Shown here piece by piece: positions 1 through 6,574 of a DNA stretch of 45,399 bases (its first letter is position 1; every line of letters begins with the position of its first letter). The position numbers and the translations under genes were made by a program. The DNA lies in contig CAISXT010000128.1 of the NCBI GenBank assembly GCA_903889525.1, forward strand, positions 1-45,399. The letters are read 5' to 3'. The notes under the pieces are model-generated. The model saw only the letters and a program-made list of their open reading frames with translations. It ran no database searches and was not told where the DNA came from. This stretch comes from an uncultured Opitutia bacterium. Lineage in GTDB: Bacteria; Verrucomicrobiota; Verrucomicrobiia; Opitutales; UBA953.

Positions 1-1
1 C

Positions 2-394
2 ATGCAAACCCTCGGCGAACGTCTCCAAGAAGCCCGTCAGCGACTGGGCGTGACCCTCCGCGAAGCAGCGGAGTTCACGAAGATCCGTACCGACTACCTT
101 CAGTCGATGGAGGCCAACCAATTCGAATCCATCCCGCTGGCCGATGTCTACAAGCGTGGTTTCGTGAAACTTTACGCCAAATACCTTCGTCTCGATGACG
201 AAAAAGCCGGTGCGGATTTTAACACGCACCATTCGGCCAAGGCCTCCCGCCGTCCGCTCGAAGCCGGCGTTGAGGAGGACGCGGATTTTGAGCCCGCCAG
301 ACCTGTTGGGTCAGTCACGGTGAATCGCGACATGCTCATCTACGGCATCATCGGTATCGCGGCCATCGCGGCCATTATTGCGTTTTTTATCTAG
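2..394 (+). CDS. RodZ-like HTH membrane protein, N-terminal part (frame broken)
   Basis: The first ~70 residues form an Xre/HTH_25 helix-turn-helix domain of the RodZ type (TLGERLQEAR, then VTLREAAEFTKI and a YLQSMEAN segment). An acidic linker follows, and a hydrophobic helix at about residues 111-130 ends in FFI-stop. RodZ is a cytoskeletal adaptor in which the cytoplasmic HTH binds MreB, one membrane helix follows, and a periplasmic domain completes the protein. Here the stop falls right at the end of the membrane helix. The -1 frame continues open without a stop into the next ORF, so this is probably the front half of a single gene of about 261 codons, broken at the T6 run 383-388. The start is the ATG at base 2, so its upstream signals lie outside the window. 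HTH identity is good; the RodZ role is inference. Confidence 0.75.
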   Translation: MQTLGERLQEARQRLGVTLREAAEFTKIRTDYLQSMEANQFESIPLADVYKRGFVKLYAKYLRLDDEKAGADFNTHHSAKASRRPLEAGVEEDADFEPARPVGSVTVNRDMLIYGIIGIAAIAAIIAFFI

Positions 395-444
395 GCTCGC
401 CCGCGACGGCGAGCCATCCACAACCGAAGAAGGCTTCGGCCGCG

Positions 445-786
445 GTGGTCATCCTGCCTGGACGTCCGCATCAGATTGGGATCACCTCGACGATGCCGGT
501 GGTTCGCTTTCAGCTCACCGAGGTCGCGACGGGCGCCCTGCGGGCTAACATCATGCTAGGTCCACGGGATGAGGAAGTTCTGATTAACGTCAAAGGTGCT
601 ACGTTGCTCAATGCGACAGCGATTGAGGCCTTGCAGGTCCGGATAGACGGACGCCGCTTTCAATTTCCGGCCCTGGCCAGTGGGTTGATGACCATAGAAC
701 TTCCCGACGCCGAATCGTCCCCGCCTCCCCCGCCGGCGGTTCCGCCTAACAGCCCGGCGGCTGCCAAGGTTAAGAAAAAGCGCTGA
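445..786 (+). CDS. C-terminal part of the split RodZ-like gene
   Basis: This frame is open from the T6 run at 383-388 through to the TGA at 784. The stretch between the run and 445 reads as a low-complexity linker (SPATASHPQPKKASAA), as expected after a membrane helix. The next ~75 residues look like a small beta-rich domain (VVRFQLTEV, EEVLINVKG, LQVRIDGRRF). The tail is proline-rich and ends in KVKKKR. If translated alone it would need the GTG at 445 or the ATG at 493, and neither has a ribosome site. I therefore read it as the extracytoplasmic half of the gene that begins at base 2. I cannot assign the domain confidently to DUF4115, the usual RodZ C-terminal domain. Confidence 0.5.
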   Translation: MVILPGRPHQIGITSTMPVVRFQLTEVATGALRANIMLGPRDEEVLINVKGATLLNATAIEALQVRIDGRRFQFPALASGLMTIELPDAESSPPPPPAVPPNSPAAAKVKKKR

Positions 787-835
787 TTGGCAGGGGGTTG
801 ACCACCGCTGGCATATGGCTTAAAACCCAAGAGTC

Positions 836-1453
836 GTGCCGCCGCGCCTCGAACACCGTATTCTCGTTCTTAACCGTCTCTGGCAGCCGGTTAATATCGT
901 GGGCGTGCTCCGGGCCATGAGCTTGCTCTTCCGCGGGCGCGCCACCGCCATCCATGCCGACCCCTCCGGCCATCGTGTCCTTAATGCCGAGGAGTGGGTG
1001 AAGTTTTCCTTGGAAGAGCCGCCTGCTGCCTCCGAATCCGTGCGCTCTCCTTGCATTGTGTTGCGCATCCCGCGCGTACTGCTGCTGGGCGCTTATGACC
1101 GCGTCCCCCGCCGCGAGATCCGGTTTAGTCGCCGCAATGTCTATCTTCGCGATACGAACACCTGCCAGTATTGTGGGCGAACTTTTCGCGAAGAAGAGCT
1201 TAACCTCGATCACGTCGTGCCGCGTGACGTCGGCGGCAAGACGAACTGGGAGAATATCGTGACGGCTTGCGTGCGCTGCAATTCCCGCAAGGCCAACCGG
1301 TTGCCGGAACAGGCCAGCATGACCTTGCGCCGTGTGCCCGCCAAGCCCAAGTGGCGGCTGGTGGTGGCCTCCTCGCTCTCGGTCGACGAGGTCGAGGCCT
1401 GGAAGGAATTCCTCGAGGTCACGCCCGCCGGTCAGCTGCCTTGGCGGAACTGA
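836..1453 (+). CDS. HNH endonuclease family protein
   Basis: The 205-residue product has an N-terminal half typical of the stand-alone bacterial HNH family (VLNRLWQPVNI) and an HNH core at about residues 110-156. The core holds a CxxC zinc knuckle (CQYCGR), the catalytic-type LDHVVP with Asp-His near 125-126, an NIVTAC segment with the Asn of HNH, and a second CxxC (CVRC). These are the metal-binding and nicking residues of the beta-beta-alpha-Me fold. It starts with GTG at 836, and a weak purine run (aagag) precedes it. No methylase or phage gene lies nearby, so it is neither clearly a restriction enzyme nor an intron homing enzyme. Members are common as single chromosomal genes of unknown role. 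Confidence 0.85.
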   Translation: MPPRLEHRILVLNRLWQPVNIVGVLRAMSLLFRGRATAIHADPSGHRVLNAEEWVKFSLEEPPAASESVRSPCIVLRIPRVLLLGAYDRVPRREIRFSRRNVYLRDTNTCQYCGRTFREEELNLDHVVPRDVGGKTNWENIVTACVRCNSRKANRLPEQASMTLRRVPAKPKWRLVVASSLSVDEVEAWKEFLEVTPAGQLPWRN

Positions 1454-1469
1454 GCGAGAGGCGATTACT

Positions 1470-1543
1470 TGGTGCGGGTAACCAGATTCGAACTGGTGTA
1501 TCCACTTTGGAAGAGTGGTGTCCTACCACTGAACGATACCCGC
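1470..1543 (-). tRNA. tRNA-Gly(TCC)
   Basis: The minus strand folds as a cloverleaf. The acceptor pairs GCGGGTA with TACCCGC (7 bp), and the D stem pairs GTTC with GGAC. The anticodon stem CCACT/AGTGG holds loop CTTCCAA, giving anticodon TCC. The T stem ACCAG/CTGGT holds loop TTCGAAT. The 3' end reads A-CCA, so CCA is encoded and the discriminator is A. Length is 74 nt with CCA. It is a near-duplicate of the tRNA at 1618-1691 in its acceptor, D and T arms. Confidence 0.95.
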
Positions 1544-1559
1544 GTGGCCAAGGACGCCC

Positions 1560-1588
1560 ACTATTCCGACCCGCCGGGCCGGGGTCAA
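1560..1588 (-). promoter_or_regulatory. Promoter of tRNA-Gly(TCC)
   Basis: On the minus strand a -35 box TTGACC (1583-1588) is followed by exactly 17 bases and a -10 box AATAGT (1560-1565). The tRNA 5' end is 16 bases below the -10 box, which leaves a leader of about 9-10 nt. Both boxes are close to the sigma-70 consensus. This indicates that the two tRNA-Gly genes can be transcribed separately. Confidence 0.5.
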
Positions 1589-1617
1589 GCCTCCCGAAGG
1601 GGCCTAGCGAAACGTCT

Positions 1618-1691
1618 TGGAGCGGGTAACCAGATTCGAACTGGTGTCACCACTATGGGAAAGTGAGGTCCTACCACTGAACGATACCCGC
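1618..1691 (-). tRNA. tRNA-Gly(CCC)
   Basis: The minus-strand cloverleaf has the same acceptor (GCGGGTA/TACCCGC), D arm and T arm as the neighbouring tRNA-Gly(TCC). The anticodon stem TCACT/AGTGG (one T-G wobble) holds loop TTCCCAT, so the anticodon is CCC. The 3' end reads T-CCA: CCA is encoded and the discriminator is U, unlike the A of its neighbour. Length is 74 nt. The pair probably arose by tandem duplication followed by change of the anticodon arm. Confidence 0.95.
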
Positions 1692-1705
1692 GACCAAGAG
1701 TGGGA

Positions 1706-1734
1706 TTTCTGACCCAGCCCCGTCCGTCCGTCAA
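1706..1734 (-). promoter_or_regulatory. Promoter of tRNA-Gly(CCC)
   Basis: On the minus strand TTGACG (1729-1734) is separated by 17 bases from CAGAAA (1706-1711), a good -35 with a weaker -10. The tRNA begins 14 bases below the -10 box. The -35 overlaps the last codons and stop of the YetF-like gene, so read-through from that gene is also possible. Confidence 0.42.
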
Positions 1735-2249
1735 GCGGAGTCGGATGGGCCGTGCACGACCGTGATGGAGCCATTGGTCTCCAGAATCACATGGCGGGCG
1801 TGCTCGATGTTGGCGCAGCCGGCGGCCCGGAGTGCGGCCATGAGCTCATGGTGGGTGATTTTCTCGCGATGCATGTTTTGCTCAAGGACGTTGTTATCCT
1901 TCACAAGGAATACGGGGCGTCCGACGAGTAGGCTTTCGATGAATTTAGAACGACGGGAAAGGATGGAGACGCCCCAGTTGAGGGTGACGAGCGTGACCGC
2001 GACGAGCAACCCACCGCCGAGGCTATTATCTCCGCCGTTCATGGAGTTTTGCACGGCGTTGCTCAGGATGAGCAGGAGGATGAAGTCAAAGGGGGCGAGC
2101 ATCCCCACCTGCCGACGGCCGGTTATCCGGATCAGCACGATAAGGAAGATATAGACGACGATGCCACGGAGGACCATTTCATACCATGGTACGGTGGGCA
2201 TGAACATGGTGCTCCACGAGAACGCGGCGGGGGTGACTTGGGCGAGCAT
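1731..2249 (-). CDS. DUF421 / YetF-like membrane protein
   Basis: The 172-residue protein has hydrophobic segments near residues 24-42, 52-70 and 77-95. The family signature ITGRRQVGMLAPFDFILL lies between the first two. A soluble C-terminal DUF421 half follows (SLLVGRPVFLVKDNNVL, then REKITHHELMAALRAAG and HARHVILETNGSITVV). DUF421 proteins such as Bacillus YetF are inner-membrane proteins of uncertain role, some linked to spore germination or stress. The minus-strand ATG at 2247-2249 has no Shine-Dalgarno sequence. The gene is divergent from the M24 peptidase, with 80 bases between the two starts. Confidence 0.88.
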   Translation of the reverse strand: MLAQVTPAAFSWSTMFMPTVPWYEMVLRGIVVYIFLIVLIRITGRRQVGMLAPFDFILLLILSNAVQNSMNGGDNSLGGGLLVAVTLVTLNWGVSILSRRSKFIESLLVGRPVFLVKDNNVLEQNMHREKITHHELMAALRAAGCANIEHARHVILETNGSITVVHGPSDSA

Positions 2250-2285
2250 GGGGCCAGCGTGTTCGTCTTTCTACAGACTGCGACA

Positions 2286-2314
2286 TTGTTTGCGCTTCAC
2301 CGCGGACGTACATT
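2286..2314 (+). promoter_or_regulatory. Candidate promoter of the M24 peptidase gene
   Basis: TTGTTT (2286-2291) and TACATT (2309-2314) are spaced by 17 bases. The ATG at 2330 lies 15 bases below the -10 box, so the mRNA leader would be about 9 nt and could hold no Shine-Dalgarno site, in keeping with most genes here. The match is moderate and untested. Confidence 0.38.
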
Positions 2315-2329
2315 CGTCATCGTCCTGCC

Positions 2330-3514
2330 ATGGCTCGCCTCGCACCCAAGACCCCCGCTCCCATCCGTGATGTGTTGATGATGGCGACTCCCTCCAAGAA
2401 CGCCGACCTTCGCTGGTTCGGGGGCTTCCACGCCTCCGATCCCTTCCCGGCCTTTTCCGCCGGCGGCCGGCGGATTGGCCTATTGCCCGGCATGGAAGTC
2501 GGTCGCGCGAAGGCTGAGTCGGCCTTCGACGAGGTACTCAACCTCACCGCCATCATCGGCGACCTCCGCCAGACGAATTCGAAAGCCGGCGTCGCCGACG
2601 CCATCGTCTTCGCGGCGCTGCAGCAAGGCATCCATCGTTTCCGCGTCCCCGCTGATTTCCCAGTGGGACTCCACGAGCGCCTCCGTGAGCTCGGCCTCGA
2701 GCTCCAGGCGGTCGGTGCCCAGCATAACGAGCGAGGCTCGCCCGAGCTCTTCCCGGCTCGTCAGGTCAAGACGAAGGCCGAACTTGCCGGCATCCGTGCC
2801 GGCAATGTGGCCGCGGTCGCCGGCTTTAAGGCTGTGGAGAAGGTGCTTGCGGAATCTAAGGCCGATAAAAAAGGCGTGCTACAATGGCAGGGTAAAACCC
2901 TGACGGCCGAGACGCTCAAGGAGGAGGCGCAGGTTGCGATCCTCCGCCAAGGTGGTCTCTGCGACATCGGCCTCATTATCGCCCCCGGCGATCAAGCCGT
3001 CGATTGTCACTGCTCCGGCTCCGGTCCGATTCACGCCAACGAGCTCATTGTCTGCGATATCTATCCGCGCCATATCGCTTCGCATCATTACGGCGACATG
3101 ACGCGCAGCTACCTCAAGGGGAAGGCCAACGCGAAGCAGCGCAAGATGGTCCACGCCGTCCTTGAGGCCCAGCGTCGGGCGATTAAAGCTATCCGCCCAG
3201 GCGTGACGGGTGCCAAGGTCCACGCGGTGGTGCAGGATTATTTCAAGTCGCTGGGCTATAAGACCGGCTTGGTGAAGGGTATCTATGTCGGCTTCTTTCA
3301 CGGCACCGGGCACGGCTTGGGCTACGATATCCACGAGGAACCGAACCTATCACTACGCAATCCGCATCCACTTACCGCGGGCAACGCGGTCACGGTCGAG
3401 CCAGGGCTTTACTATCCTGGCATCGGTGGTTGCCGCTTCGAGGACTGCGTCGTCATCACCAAGAAGGGCTGCGAGATGCTTTCTTCCCATCCCTATAATT
3501 GGGAAATTGCCTGA
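2330..3514 (+). CDS. M24 family metallopeptidase (Xaa-Pro aminopeptidase type)
   Basis: The 394-residue protein has a creatinase-type N-terminal domain followed by a pita-bread catalytic domain. The five dinuclear-metal ligands of family M24 are visible: Asp in VCDIYPRH, Asp in YGDMTRSYL, His in GTGHGLGYD, Glu in TVEPGLY and Glu in FEDCVVIT. It should be a cytoplasmic exopeptidase removing an N-terminal residue ahead of proline. No signal peptide is seen. Its stop is three bases before the start of the next small gene, which suggests co-transcription with the DUF2103-like gene and pabB. Exact substrate preference cannot be told from the sequence. Confidence 0.9.
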   Translation: MARLAPKTPAPIRDVLMMATPSKNADLRWFGGFHASDPFPAFSAGGRRIGLLPGMEVGRAKAESAFDEVLNLTAIIGDLRQTNSKAGVADAIVFAALQQGIHRFRVPADFPVGLHERLRELGLELQAVGAQHNERGSPELFPARQVKTKAELAGIRAGNVAAVAGFKAVEKVLAESKADKKGVLQWQGKTLTAETLKEEAQVAILRQGGLCDIGLIIAPGDQAVDCHCSGSGPIHANELIVCDIYPRHIASHHYGDMTRSYLKGKANAKQRKMVHAVLEAQRRAIKAIRPGVTGAKVHAVVQDYFKSLGYKTGLVKGIYVGFFHGTGHGLGYDIHEEPNLSLRNPHPLTAGNAVTVEPGLYYPGIGGCRFEDCVVITKKGCEMLSSHPYNWEIA

Positions 3515-3516
3515 CG

Positions 3517-3813
3517 ATGCCGGTGGGGCGCGGCAGGGCAGGGTCGCACACGTCGTTGACCGATGCGGCGCGACCTGTCGCCGAAGCGCTGGAGCGTTAC
3601 GGGCGCGTTTCTCGTGGCGTCATCAGCGCGCGCGTTCGCGCCAAGACACTTTCGATCAAGATTATGAAACTAGATGGCGCCTTGCGTATTACGGTGGTCT
3701 CCAAAGGGTCGCGCCAAGAATTACACGTCTACGGCATCACATCGGCAAAGGCCGGCGTCATCCTCGGCGGGAGCGACTTCGCTGGCTATAAACTCAATTT
3801 TTCGGGTGAGTGA
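3517..3813 (+). CDS. Small DUF2103-like protein
   Basis: The predicted product is 98 residues. I chose the ATG at 3517 rather than the in-frame TTG at 3499 because it directly follows the peptidase stop at 3514. The pattern is a GSHTSL motif near residue 10, then a helix (ARPVAEALERYG), a SRGVISARVR strand region, two strands with lysines and a final ELHVYG strand. That layout resembles DUF2103 (predicted metal-binding proteins of archaea and cyanobacteria, which carry an NHSTH-like motif), but the match is from memory of the family pattern and is tentative. It sits between the peptidase and pabB, with the pabB start overlapping its end. Confidence 0.6.
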   Translation: MPVGRGRAGSHTSLTDAARPVAEALERYGRVSRGVISARVRAKTLSIKIMKLDGALRITVVSKGSRQELHVYGITSAKAGVILGGSDFAGYKLNFSGE

Positions 3814-5278
3814 AGCCTTGGAAATTCTCGCGGAGATAACCGCTACCGACTGGGCCGCCGCCGCCGGGGACTGGACCCACCTGCCTTATATGCTTCGGGT
3901 GCGGGCGGAGCGCCTCCCAGCCACCTGGGATAGTTTTCCGACCGGAAGATTCCATGCCGTATTGGAAAGTGGGCGCTCGGGTTCACTCACTTTGGCGGTG
4001 CCCAGCGCCGCCCGCGCGACCGTCTTCTTTGTGGATGGTCGCGTCCTGGTGCATAACGAGGACGGCGCGCATGAGGAGGCCCTGGAGCGTCCGCTTGATT
4101 ATCTTCGACGTTGGTCACGCGAGGTGCGGGCGCCCCGCCTCGCGGGCTGGCCTGACTTTCAAGGTGGATTGATCGCCCTGCTGGGCTACGAACTGGCGAC
4201 GCAGTTCGAGCCAGTGGTCTCCGCCCCGGCCGATACACACGCGCCGCTCGCGGCCTTTCTCGAAGCCACCGAGGTGTGTATTTTTGATGCCGCCCAAAAA
4301 GAACTCACGGTGGTCATCCTCTGTCCGCAAGGGCCGGCAGTGCCAACCTTACGCCTCGCGCGCGCGCGTGCCGAGGAGCTCGCTCGCCACTGGTATCACG
4401 CCGCGGCCCAACCCGCCCCGACGATCGCACCAGCGTCCGCACCCGCGACGCCTCTGCATGCCTCTCTGGAGCCGGCGGCGTTTGAAGCCGCCGTGCGGCG
4501 CTGTCAGGCCTACATTGCGGCCGGTGATACCTATCAGGTAAACCTTTCGACGCGGCTGGAGGTGCCACCGGTGAATACCTCCCTCGCCTATCAGGTGCTT
4601 CGCACCGCCAACCCTTCGCCCTATATGGGCATGGTGAGTTTGCCGGGAGCCACGCTCGTTTGCGGCTCCCCCGAGCTCTTGGTGGAATCCGTCGGTGGTC
4701 GGGTGGCTTCTCGGCCGATTGCCGGCACGCGCCCGCGGGGCCTCGACGAAGCAGCCGACCTCGCCTGGGCTAAGGAGTTATCCGGTGACACCAAAGAAAA
4801 AGCGGAACACCTGATGCTGGTGGATTTACTGCGGAATGATGTCGGCCGCGTCTCTCGGGCCGGTAGCGTCACCGTCCCGGAATTCATGGCCGTGGAGCGT
4901 TACTCGCATGTCATGCACTTAGTTTCTCAGGTGGAGGGTGTACGCCAGTCCGGGGCTGGCCCAGCTGATATCATTCGGGCACTCTTCCCCGGAGGCACCA
5001 TCACGGGCGCGCCGAAAGTTCGCACGATGCAGATCATCGCAGAATTGGAGCCCGTCGCCCGCGGTTATTATACAGGTTCGCTCGGCTGGATTGGTGCTTC
5101 GGGTGACCTTTGCCTAAACATTATCATCCGTTCTCTTTGGATGGCCGAAGGCCGATGCTTCGTGCAGGCGGGAGCGGGGATTGTCGCCGACTCCGTGCCC
5201 GCCTTGGAGTACGCCGAGAGCCTGCGGAAGGCGCAGGCTCCTTTACTCGCCGCCGCTCGGGCGGCCTTACGCCCATGA
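3806..5278 (+). CDS. pabB: Aminodeoxychorismate synthase component I (PabB-type)
   Basis: The product is a chorismate-binding enzyme of about 490 residues. The N-terminal third is the variable anthranilate-synthase-I-like domain. The C-terminal domain has RPIAGTRPRG, KAEHLMLVDLLRND, FPGGTITGAPK and GAGIVADSVP, all signatures of the family that aminates chorismate. The next gene is a class IV PLP enzyme that overlaps it by four bases (ATGA). That is the usual pabB-pabC arrangement for 4-aminobenzoate and folate, and it favours PabB over TrpE. The PIxGT motif has Ala as in TrpE rather than the Lys of E. coli PabB. The start is uncertain: GTG 3806 overlaps the previous gene and TTG 3818 is an alternative. 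Confidence 0.83.
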   Translation: MSEALEILAEITATDWAAAAGDWTHLPYMLRVRAERLPATWDSFPTGRFHAVLESGRSGSLTLAVPSAARATVFFVDGRVLVHNEDGAHEEALERPLDYLRRWSREVRAPRLAGWPDFQGGLIALLGYELATQFEPVVSAPADTHAPLAAFLEATEVCIFDAAQKELTVVILCPQGPAVPTLRLARARAEELARHWYHAAAQPAPTIAPASAPATPLHASLEPAAFEAAVRRCQAYIAAGDTYQVNLSTRLEVPPVNTSLAYQVLRTANPSPYMGMVSLPGATLVCGSPELLVESVGGRVASRPIAGTRPRGLDEAADLAWAKELSGDTKEKAEHLMLVDLLRNDVGRVSRAGSVTVPEFMAVERYSHVMHLVSQVEGVRQSGAGPADIIRALFPGGTITGAPKVRTMQIIAELEPVARGYYTGSLGWIGASGDLCLNIIIRSLWMAEGRCFVQAGAGIVADSVPALEYAESLRKAQAPLLAAARAALRP

Positions 5279-6132
5279 TGGGTTGGCGCAACGGGGAGTG
5301 GGTCGAGTTGCCCGATGGCGCCGAGGTTTCTGCCTTACACGCCGGTCCGGCTCTTTTCGAAACCTTCGCCTTACGCGACGGAAGCATCGAATGCCTGCCA
5401 GATCATCTCGCCCGTCTCCATCTCGCCTGTCCGCGTTTAGGATTAGACCCGATTCGGCTTGTGTTGGGTGCCGCGGCGAATCCGGTGGCTTGGTCGGGTC
5501 CGATTCGCGGATTGCAGGCTCGCACCGGCCTAACAAACGCTGTGCTTCGTCTCGTCGTCGCCGCCCGTCCAGATGGGCTGGCAACGGAATGGCTCACCGC
5601 CCGCACTCTGCCGGTCTCGCCATCAGCGTTGGATCTTTTTATCCTGAGCACGCGACGCGATGCCCCGGAATGGTTGCCGCGGCCGAAGAGCGGACCTTGG
5701 CTCAACTCTTCGGCGGCGTGGAGTGAGTTGCGCACCTTCGCCGATCGCCCTGATGCCGAAGGCATCCAGCTCGATGCTCAGGGCAATATTTCAGAATGCA
5801 CGCGGAGCTCCTTGGCGTGGTGGGACGGGTCAGTCTGGTGTTTCCCCGCAATTTCCACCGGCAGGTTAAACGGGACCGCCGCCGCCCAGTTTCGCGGAGT
5901 GCTCGCCTTGGCCGGACGAGCTGTGCGCGACGTCGCTGGGCCATTCCCGAAGGAAGCTCAGTCCATTGTGGTACTGCGTTCGACCTTCCTGGGCGGAGCC
6001 ACCTTGGCCGCCACCGTGGCCGATGAGAACCGTACCGTCATTTGGAAGGCGCCCGCAGATCAGGCTGAGCCCCGTGCGATGCTGGCTAACTTGGCCGCGT
6101 GGCGCACTCAGCGCTGCATGATTTTACTGTAG
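5275..6132 (+). CDS. pabC: Class IV PLP enzyme, probable aminodeoxychorismate lyase
   Basis: The 285-residue product has the layout of PLP fold-type IV enzymes (4-amino-4-deoxychorismate lyase, branched-chain and D-amino acid aminotransferases). An FETFALRDG segment with LPDHLARL lies at residues 30-50. The Schiff-base lysine is probably in PKSGPWLNSSA. The conserved Glu is in GNISECTRSSL, and a GRLNGTAAAQF loop near the phosphate-binding region follows. The ATG overlaps the pabB stop (ATGA), so the pair should be translationally coupled and make 4-aminobenzoate. The family alone does not separate lyase from aminotransferase; the neighbour decides it. Its 3' end overlaps the convergent gene on the minus strand by 25 bases. 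Confidence 0.78.
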   Translation: MMGWRNGEWVELPDGAEVSALHAGPALFETFALRDGSIECLPDHLARLHLACPRLGLDPIRLVLGAAANPVAWSGPIRGLQARTGLTNAVLRLVVAARPDGLATEWLTARTLPVSPSALDLFILSTRRDAPEWLPRPKSGPWLNSSAAWSELRTFADRPDAEGIQLDAQGNISECTRSSLAWWDGSVWCFPAISTGRLNGTAAAQFRGVLALAGRAVRDVAGPFPKEAQSIVVLRSTFLGGATLAATVADENRTVIWKAPADQAEPRAMLANLAAWRTQRCMILL

Positions 6133-6488
6133 ACGGGTAGGGCGGTCGCGAGCACGAGCAAGGCTAGGAACACAACGCTGACCAAGGCGGAGAAACAGGT
6201 CGCCGCGAGCAGAGACGCCATCCGCACCACGGCATCCTCTTCTTTTCTGAAGTGAGCCCGTAGGGCCAGGAGTGTCGAGGCCCCGCCGAGAGCGAGTAAT
6301 AGTCCGAGCGCCCCGTTGAAGTGATTGAAATAAAATCCGGTGAGTCCAGGTAGGCTGCCGGGCTCGCCGTTAAGCGTCACGGCCAGGATGGGTTGGGCGC
6401 GGAAGGCGATGGCACCGGCGGCCGCTGGTAGCGCCGCTGTCAGGAACACGGAAAGCGCCGAAATCATCTGAAGCTCGCGGGGGGACAT
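6108..6488 (-). CDS. Small membrane protein of unknown function
   Basis: The 126-residue hydrophobic protein has about three membrane segments: residues 8-28, 58-76 and 90-118. A charged loop (RAHFRKEEDAV) lies before the last one. I recognise no family. It converges with pabC and overlaps its last 25 bases, including both stop regions. Its ATG on the minus strand is preceded by CTCCCTTT-type sequence rather than a ribosome site. The frame is credible because the hydrophobic pattern and codon use look like a real membrane protein and pabC does not fill this interval. Confidence 0.62.
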   Translation of the reverse strand: MSPRELQMISALSVFLTAALPAAAGAIAFRAQPILAVTLNGEPGSLPGLTGFYFNHFNGALGLLLALGGASTLLALRAHFRKEEDAVVRMASLLAATCFSALVSVVFLALLVLATALPVYSKIMQR

Positions 6489-6574
6489 AAAGGGAGTATT
6501 CCGCCGAGAGCAGGTGGGTCAATATTGGGATTCTCCCTCGCCAAGGCCTAAGGGGTGGCCTAATAAAAAGGCAC

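Noticed and set aside
380-394. Programmed -1 ribosomal frameshift at the T6 run
   Set aside because: The sequence around it (GCG TTT TTT ATC TAG) does not give an X-XXY-YYZ heptamer with good P-site re-pairing, and six T is short for transcriptional slippage. I kept it only as an alternative to a deletion.
1267-1666. Two plus-strand frames running through the HNH end and the tRNA-Gly genes
   Set aside because: The shared NQIRTGV segment in both is the reverse complement of the identical tRNA T arms, not a protein repeat.
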